NCBI RefSeq assembly: GCF_041088075.1
Contig: NZ_JBGCVY010000058.1
Location: 62,001-126,000, forward strand
Length of the DNA: 64,000 nucleotides
Source: Mucilaginibacter_A sp041088075
GTDB lineage: Bacteria > Bacteroidota > Bacteroidia > Sphingobacteriales > Sphingobacteriaceae
Reading direction: 5' to 3'
This document shows positions 59,205 to 64,000 of the stretch, in pieces. Both the position numbers and the translations under genes were made by a program. The notes beneath the pieces were generated by a model that saw nothing but the letters and a program-made list of their open reading frames with translations, did no database searches and was not told the origin of the DNA. Within the stretch, counting starts at the first letter, position 1. Every line of letters starts with the position of its first letter.

Positions 59205-60065
59205 TTATCCTAAATACGATTTTAGTATTTTACTTCGTGAAGTATGCCGCAGCCGTTGCAACGCTTTGTCTTTAATCTGGCGGACACGTTCGCGTGTTAA
59301 CGTAAATTTTTCGCCGATTTCTTCCAATGAAAACGGACTGTTTGCGCCTAAACCAAAAAACAAAACGATGATTTCCCGTTCGCGCTCGGTTAAGGATGAT
59401 AAAGAACGGCGGATTTCTTCGGCCAGTGATTCATCAATCAGCATCGAATCGGTGTTCGGCTCTTTGTTGTCCAAAACATCCAGCAACGTATTTTCTTCGC
59501 CTTGCACAAAAGGCGCGTCCATCGAAACGTGGCGGCCTGAATTGCTCAACGTATCCGAAATTTTATCAACGGTGGTTTCCAATATATCGGCCAGTTCTTC
59601 GGGCGATGGTTCGCGCTCGTATTCCTGCTCCAATTTTGAAAATGCCTTGCTGATCTTGCTTAAAGAACCAACCTGGTTCAGCGGCAAACGCACAATGCGG
59701 GATTGCTCTGCAATAGCCTGCAAAATAGATTGACGGATCCACCAAACGGCGTATGAAATAAATTTGAAGCCTTTGGTTTCGTCGAAACGTTTGGCTGCTT
59801 TGATCAAACCTAAATTTCCTTCGTTGATCAAATCGCCCAATGTAAGTCCTTGGTTTTGATATTGTTTGGCTACAGAAACAACAAACCGGAGATTGGTTTT
59901 GGTCAATCTTTCTAACGCTGCCTGGTCGCCTTCCCGTATTTTTTGCGCTAAAATAACTTCTTCTTCCGCTGTAATTAAATCAACCTTTCCAATTTCGTGC
60001 AAATATTTGTCTAACGACTGCGACTCACGATTAGTTATGGATTGAGTTATTTTAAGTTGTCTCAT
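59205..60065 (-). CDS. rpoD: Primary sigma factor RpoD (short Bacteroidota form)
   Basis: A 286-residue sigma-70 factor lacking the long region 1.1 of proteobacterial RpoD, as usual in Bacteroidota. Region 2 has LRFVVSVAKQYQNQGLTLGD and FISYAVWWIRQSILQAIAEQ, region 3 has AFSKLEQEYEREPSPEELAD, and region 4 ends RERVRQIKDKALQRLRHTSR. It recognises promoters of the TTTG/TAnnTTTG type. It is transcribed alone; the -7 elements named above would be its targets. Confidence 0.97.
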   Translation of the reverse strand: MRQLKITQSITNRESQSLDKYLHEIGKVDLITAEEEVILAQKIREGDQAALERLTKTNLRFVVSVAKQYQNQGLTLGDLINEGNLGLIKAAKRFDETKGFKFISYAVWWIRQSILQAIAEQSRIVRLPLNQVGSLSKISKAFSKLEQEYEREPSPEELADILETTVDKISDTLSNSGRHVSMDAPFVQGEENTLLDVLDNKEPNTDSMLIDESLAEEIRRSLSSLTEREREIIVLFFGLGANSPFSLEEIGEKFTLTRERVRQIKDKALQRLRHTSRSKILKSYLG

Positions 60066-60211
60066 TTATAAACCCTGCCTTTTTTATAACTGAATAAAAA
60101 CATGCGAAAATAAAAAATATCTGTAACTTTTTATTTAAAGACAAAACAAGATTGCTGATTTTTGGTTAAAACAACTCATTTATAAGCTATTAATTGTTGA
60201 AATGACGTTTA

Positions 60212-60225
60212 ATGCTTCTTTTATC
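60212..60225. repeat. Single motif copy next to the metallo-hydrolase stop codon
   Basis: ATGCTTCTTTTATC lies directly beyond the stop codon of the minus-strand metallo-hydrolase gene, followed by ACCTAAATTTC that reads into the gene. The position, a motif touching a gene end, recurs at 33746 and 38149. Confidence 0.55.
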
Positions 60226-60227
60226 AC

Positions 60228-61064
60228 CTAAATTTCATCCAATCTAAAAGTTTCGTTTAAGCGGATGCCTTTTTCTGTTTTTTTGACGGTGCAACATTCC
60301 ATTTCCGGGTCGTGCTCTATAAAAAGGATGTAGTTTTGATCGGCAGCTTCTTCCAAAAAGGCCGCTTTTTCTGCCAAAGATTTGAGCGGGAACATATCGT
60401 AAGCCGGAATGTAAGGCAGCGGAATATGGCCAACTGTGGGCAACAGATCGGCCATGTAAACCAGCGTTTTGTTTTTGTAATTGATCTTTGGCAGCATCAT
60501 CGCATCCGTATGGCCATTGGCAAAAAGCACCGAAATATTGCCGGTAAAAGAAGCATCGGTTGGATGGACGAATTGCAATTGCCCGCTTTCCTGCAAAGGC
60601 AAAATGTTCTCTTTTAAAAAGGAAGCTTTTTCGCGTTCATTTGGATGGACGGCCCAGTTCCAATGTTGTTCGTTCGTCCAGTAAATAGCGTTTTTGAATG
60701 TTGGGACGAGCTTTTCATCTTTCAAAACCACACTTCCGCCAACATGATCGAAATGTAAATGCGTGAGGAAAATGTCGGTCAAATCATCAACATGAAAACC
60801 CAACTTGTTTAATGATTTTTCGAGTGAATCTTCCCCATGTAAAAAATAACGACTGAAAAACTTTTCGCTTTGTTTGTTGCCGATGCCGGTATCCACCAAA
60901 ATCAGTTTCCCTTCATCTTCAATCAACAAACAACGCATCGCCAGCGTGATCAAATTGTTTTCGTCGGCCGGATTGGTTTTGCTCCACAACGTTTTAGGCA
61001 CCACGCCAAACATCGCGCCGCCATCCAATTTAAACAAGCCGGTGTTGATTGAGTGGAGTTGCAA
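60228..61064 (-). CDS. Metallo-beta-lactamase fold hydrolase (lactonase-like)
   Basis: A 278-residue hydrolase with the HxHxDH zinc motif THLHFDHVGG (about 106-113), then NGHTDAMM and FIEHDPEM as further ligands. The pattern is that of the N-acyl-homoserine-lactone lactonase group, but many members act on other lactones. The start is a TTG (61064, coding QLHSIN after M): the TTGCAA belongs to a GAGGT/ACCTC repeat end, so the repeat may have replaced an ATG. Translation from a downstream ATG would remove the first strand. The in-frame motif copy at 60543-60556 encodes ASFT. Confidence 0.85.
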   Translation of the reverse strand: MQLHSINTGLFKLDGGAMFGVVPKTLWSKTNPADENNLITLAMRCLLIEDEGKLILVDTGIGNKQSEKFFSRYFLHGEDSLEKSLNKLGFHVDDLTDIFLTHLHFDHVGGSVVLKDEKLVPTFKNAIYWTNEQHWNWAVHPNEREKASFLKENILPLQESGQLQFVHPTDASFTGNISVLFANGHTDAMMLPKINYKNKTLVYMADLLPTVGHIPLPYIPAYDMFPLKSLAEKAAFLEEAADQNYILFIEHDPEMECCTVKKTEKGIRLNETFRLDEI

Positions 61065-61098
61065 GGGTTTTGAGGTGTGAGGTTTGAGGTTTTAAATA
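61065..61098. repeat. Half of a GAGGT repeat at the gene start
   Basis: GGTTTTGAGGTGTGAGGTTTGAGGT continues into GCAAGG at the hydrolase start codon. It is one arm plus the TTGCAA centre of the GAGGT/ACCTC repeat seen between the permeases. Confidence 0.5.
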
Positions 61099-61102
61099 CC
61101 GA

Positions 61103-61471
61103 TTACATATTCAACAACATGCAATCAATACTTTTAATATTGGCAAAACCTTTATCGGCGGTTAATAAAGGTAATTGCAGAAGTTGGGCAGATGCTGCAA
61201 TAATTGCATCCGGAAGTTTAATGTTATTTGCTCGTTTTAAAATAATTGCCAAGTCTGATAACTGTTGGTTATGATCGACTTTATAACAAATCGACAGCAT
61301 TTTACGAATTAAAAAATCCTCATCATTACTAAGATTTTTCTTACTCAACAATTCAATTTCTGTGATGTAAGAAAACGCCCATTCTTCCTGGGCAAAAGAG
61401 ACTATTAAAGGATTTTCATTTAAAAGGTAAATGAAACAGTTTGTGTCTACAAGGAATTTAATCCCATTCAT
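61103..61471 (-). CDS. vapC: PIN-domain ribonuclease toxin, VapC family
   Basis: A 122-residue PIN protein with D9 (FLVDTN), E38/E40 (YITEIELL), D88 (KLPDAIIAA) and D106 (LTADKGF). It belongs to a different VapC subgroup from those at 480 and 11339. The ATG lies inside the last codons of the antitoxin gene (14-base overlap), typical of vapBC operons. It is the third intact VapC of the window. Confidence 0.88.
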   Translation of the reverse strand: MNGIKFLVDTNCFIYLLNENPLIVSFAQEEWAFSYITEIELLSKKNLSNDEDFLIRKMLSICYKVDHNQQLSDLAIILKRANNIKLPDAIIAASAQLLQLPLLTADKGFANIKSIDCMLLNM

Positions 61472-61628
61472 CTCTTAGCTCTTTTTGGTATGTAAGTCCG
61501 TCTCCAAACTTGCCTTTCATTTTGCCATAAAAATCCATCAACTTTGGTTTTTCAGAATTAGCTTTGATTTTTTCTAAAGCAGCTTTTATTTCATCCTGAT
61601 CGGCGTCTTTATTAATCACAATTACCAT
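61458..61628 (-). CDS. Small antitoxin of the third vapBC pair
   Basis: A 56-residue acidic-basic helical protein (MVIVINKDADQDEIKAALEK, then KIKANSEKPKL) with the tail FGDGLTYQKELRDEWD, which has the pattern of short antitoxins that mask VapC. Its stop overlaps the toxin start. It is too short for most gene callers and is supported by overlap, codon pattern and place. Confidence 0.7.
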   Translation of the reverse strand: MVIVINKDADQDEIKAALEKIKANSEKPKLMDFYGKMKGKFGDGLTYQKELRDEWD

Positions 61629-61675
61629 GTGTTCAGTTTTATATGTTAAAGATAGTTATTAATATATGATATTGC

Positions 61676-61996
61676 TTACTCCTTCGTTACCAACTTCAAT
61701 CCTAAAATTGAGGCAATCAGCATAAAAATAAAAAACAGGCGCCAAAAGTCTGCCGGTTCTTTAAACAGTAAAATGCCAACCAAAACAGAACCGCTTGCGC
61801 CAATGCCGGTCCAAACGGCATAAGCGGTGCCGATCGGAAGCGTTTGGACGGCTTTGTTCAACAGTAAAAAACTCAAAGTAATGCAAATAAAAAAGCCAAT
61901 GCTCCATTTTAAATTGCTGAAATTGTTGGAAAATTTAAGGCAGGTGGTAAAACCAACTTCAAACAAACCACCAAGAATAAGGTAAAGCCAGGCCAT
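61676..61996 (-). CDS. SMR-family small multidrug/guanidinium exporter
   Basis: A 106-residue four-helix membrane protein. The conserved glutamate of helix 1 is present (LGGLFEVGFTTCLKFS), and helix 3 has GTAYAVWTGIGASGSVLVGI, closest to the SugE/Gdx subgroup that exports guanidinium. It acts as a dual-topology dimer using proton antiport. The tandem motif repeat lies just upstream (62040-62355). Confidence 0.9.
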   Translation of the reverse strand: MAWLYLILGGLFEVGFTTCLKFSNNFSNLKWSIGFFICITLSFLLLNKAVQTLPIGTAYAVWTGIGASGSVLVGILLFKEPADFWRLFFIFMLIASILGLKLVTKE

Positions 61997-62039
61997 GTTT
62001 AAGTTGTGGGTTTTAATTGTCTGTTCTTCAAATCAAGCT

Positions 62040-62458
62040 ATAACTATCACACCAATTTTCAGGTGATAAAAGAAGCATTGGGGTCAGTTGCAGGTTGTGG
62101 GTTTTGAGTTGCCAGTTCTTCAAATCAAGCAAAAATTATTACACCAATTTTTAGGCGATAAAAGAAGCATTGAAATCAGTTGCGGGTTGTGGGTTTTGAG
62201 TTACCGGTTCTTCAAATCAAACTGTAAATATCACATCAATTTTTAGGCGATAAAAGAAGCATCGGGATCAGTTGCCGGTTGTGGGTTTTGAGTTACAGGT
62301 TCTTCAAATCAAACGATAACTATACACCAATTTTTAGGCGATAAAAGAAGCATTGGAATCAGTTGCGGGTTGTGGGTTGTAAGTTTTCAGTTCTATCTAA
62401 ACTATAGGTTTAAACTCGATAGGAACTCACAACTGGCAACCCACAACTCACAACCGAA
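62040..62458. repeat. Four-unit tandem repeat containing the dispersed motif
   Basis: Units of 91-92 bases carry CACCAATTTTTAGGCGATAAA, then AGAAGCAT, then CAGTTGCGGGTTGTGGGTTT and TTCTTCAAATCAA. Motif copies start at 62065, 62157, 62249 and 62340. The units differ at scattered bases. Beyond 62355 a final inverted part (GGTTGTGGGTTGTAAG and AACTCACAACTGGCAACCC) precedes the lpd stop. Confidence 0.85.
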
Positions 62459-63847
62459 CTACAAGTGGATCACTTCGCCATAAGCATCGGCCGCAGCTTC
62501 CATCACCGCTTCGCTCATGGTTGGGTGCGGGTGTACGGAAGTGATGATTTCGTGTCCGGTGGCTTCCAGTTTTCTGGCGGTAACTACTTCGGCAATCATT
62601 TCGGTTACGTTGTTTCCGATCATGTGCGCGCCCAAAAATTCGCCGTATTTGGCATCAAAAATCACTTTTACAAAACCGTCTTTGGCACCGGCGGCACTTG
62701 CTTTCCCAGAAGCCGAAAAAGGAAACTTGCCAACTTTAAGATCGAAACCTGCTTCGCGCGCCGCTTTTTCGGTATAACCAACGGAAGCAATTTCCGGCGA
62801 GCAATACGTACAGCCCGGAATATTATTATAGTTTAAAGGTTCCGGGTTTTTGCCGGCAATTTTCTCGACACAAATAATCCCTTCCGCAGAAGCAACGTGC
62901 GCCAAAGCCTGGCCTTTTACAATATCGCCGATGGCAAAAACGCCTTCCACATTGGTTTTGTAAAAATTATCCACCAAAACTTTGCCTTTATCGGTTTTGA
63001 TGCCCAATTCTTCCAGCCCTAAATTTTCCAGGTTCGTCATTATGCCAACGGCAGAAAGAACGATATCAGCTTCTAAAACTTCCATTCCTTTGGCTGTTTT
63101 AACGTTGACTTTGCATTTTTCGCCGGAAGTATCAACGGATTCAACGGTAGAACCGGTCATGATATTGATGCCGAGTTTTTTGAAAGAACGCGCCAATTGT
63201 TTGGAAATGTCTTCGTCTTCAACCGGAACAATGTTGTCTAAATATTCTACGATCGTAACTTTGGTGCCGATAGAATTATAAAAATAAGCAAACTCTACAC
63301 CGATGGCGCCAGAACCAACCACGACCAAGCTTTGCGGTTGTTTTGGCAAATTCATGGCCTGGCGGTAACCAATCACTTTAACGCCGTCTTGTTTTAAGTT
63401 TGGCAGTTCGCGCGAGCGACTGCCGGTTGCCAGGATGATGTTTTTAGCGGTATAATTTTTGGTTGAACCATCGGCGGCTTTCACTTCGATGCTGCCTTTG
63501 CCTTTCAGTTTTCCGGTGCCCATGATCACGTCAATCTTGTTTTTTTTCATCAAAAACTGAATGCCTTTGCTCATGCCATCGGCCACGCCGCGGCTCCTTT
63601 TGATGATGCTGCCGAAGTCAACTTCGCTGCCGTTCACTTTTAAACCATATTCTTCTGCGTGGTTGATGTACTCAAAAACCTGGGCACTTTTTAACAAGGC
63701 TTTGGTTGGGATACAGCCCCAGTTCAAACATATGCCGCCTAAAGACTCTTTTTCGACAACTGCCGTTTTTAAACCTAATTGTGCCGCACGGATGGCAGCA
63801 ACATAACCGCCCGGGCCGGTGCCAATCACTATAAGATCGTAATCCAT
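62459..63847 (-). CDS. lpd: Dihydrolipoyl dehydrogenase
   Basis: A 462-residue flavoprotein that reoxidises dihydrolipoamide of 2-oxoacid dehydrogenase complexes. It has the FAD site VIGTGPGGYVAAIRAA, the redox-active disulfide GGICLNWGCIPTK, the NAD site VVVGSGAIGVEFAYF, AIGDIVKG and the C-terminal catalytic HPHPTMSEAV. Length is normal. No E1/E2 genes are adjacent. About 150 bases upstream to the window end show no clear motif copy. Confidence 0.97.
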   Translation of the reverse strand: MDYDLIVIGTGPGGYVAAIRAAQLGLKTAVVEKESLGGICLNWGCIPTKALLKSAQVFEYINHAEEYGLKVNGSEVDFGSIIKRSRGVADGMSKGIQFLMKKNKIDVIMGTGKLKGKGSIEVKAADGSTKNYTAKNIILATGSRSRELPNLKQDGVKVIGYRQAMNLPKQPQSLVVVGSGAIGVEFAYFYNSIGTKVTIVEYLDNIVPVEDEDISKQLARSFKKLGINIMTGSTVESVDTSGEKCKVNVKTAKGMEVLEADIVLSAVGIMTNLENLGLEELGIKTDKGKVLVDNFYKTNVEGVFAIGDIVKGQALAHVASAEGIICVEKIAGKNPEPLNYNNIPGCTYCSPEIASVGYTEKAAREAGFDLKVGKFPFSASGKASAAGAKDGFVKVIFDAKYGEFLGAHMIGNNVTEMIAEVVTARKLEATGHEIITSVHPHPTMSEAVMEAAADAYGEVIHL

Positions 63848-64000
63848 ATCTATTTATTTTATAAAACCTGTTTTCAGATCAGCTTCAAAGCTAAATAAAA
63901 TAGGTGTTTGTTTAAAGTAAAAGTGTTTAAGGCGCCAAGAACAACAAAATGCTGTTTTTGAAACAAATAGCAAAAAAATATTGAATTAGCAAGAAAAAGA

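Noticed and set aside
1..64000. CRISPR array
   Set aside because: The regularly spaced units at 62040-62355 are tandem repeats with similar spacers, not direct repeats with unique spacers, and no cas genes are present.
1..64000. tRNA or rRNA genes
   Set aside because: No cloverleaf-like or rRNA-like sequence was recognised by eye; a covariance-model scan would be needed to exclude a tRNA fully.

Overview
The window looks like a chromosome segment of a Bacteroidota bacterium, most likely of the order Sphingobacteriales (Mucilaginibacter/Pedobacter-like). The grounds are a short 286-residue primary sigma factor, a DUF3822 gene fused in order to rsmD and coaD, a secreted MG2/TonB-plug protein, arrays of ~790-residue double-FtsX permeases run by an NtrC-type two-component pair, absence of clear Shine-Dalgarno sequences, and a few TAnnTTTG-type promoters. 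No rRNA, tRNA, CRISPR array, prophage or complete insertion sequence was recognised.

Layout. 1-900: repeats and a VapBC-like toxin-antitoxin pair. 1013-14049 (minus strand): four double-FtsX permeases, an ABC ATPase and an HlyD/MacA-type adaptor, read leftwards from a divergent control region at 14050-14447; a second VapBC pair sits backwards inside this operon. 14448-22453 (plus strand): two closely related permeases, then a sigma-54-dependent response regulator and its membrane histidine kinase. Together these look like one autoregulated envelope export or stress system. 22512-28072: small accessory genes (PaiB-like, DJ-1/PfpI, metallo-hydrolase, esterase, HigBA) plus a dehydrogenase remnant and two extra copies of the clpB 3' end. 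28202-38149: clpB, a RecD/Pif1-like helicase, DUF3822, rsmD, a lone HigA-like gene, coaD, a Nudix hydrolase, pyrE and an Rpn-type nuclease. 38282-52083: msrA, a heptosyltransferase-like gene, a Gly/Ser repeat protein, fmt, a NamZ-like gene, a LolC/E-like permease, an old yellow enzyme, an SDR, a J-domain-like protein, hydrolase, methyltransferase, acetyltransferase, pyrophosphatase and a 2H phosphoesterase. 52195-63847: mostly minus strand, with a MG2/TonB-plug protein, a kinase, a glycosidase, phzF-like, endonuclease V, rpoD, a metallo-hydrolase, a third VapBC pair, an SMR exporter and lpd.

The most unusual property is a dispersed short motif, GRTAAAAGAAGYAT (either strand). Its 12-base core TAAAAGAAGYAT appears 54 times by my hand count, 27 in each orientation, roughly once per 1.2 kb. 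It occurs between genes, at start and stop codons, in frame inside coding sequences, as inverted pairs that could fold into ~60-115 bp hairpins, and as a four-unit tandem array at 62040-62355. A sister form, GRTAAAAACAGTAT, occurs at least eight more times, and one inverted pair of it forms a terminator. I see no transposase that would explain it. It behaves like a genome-wide signal sequence, comparable in distribution to DNA uptake sequences or Chi. A second family of GAGGT/ACCTC palindromic repeats fills the gaps of the permease cluster.
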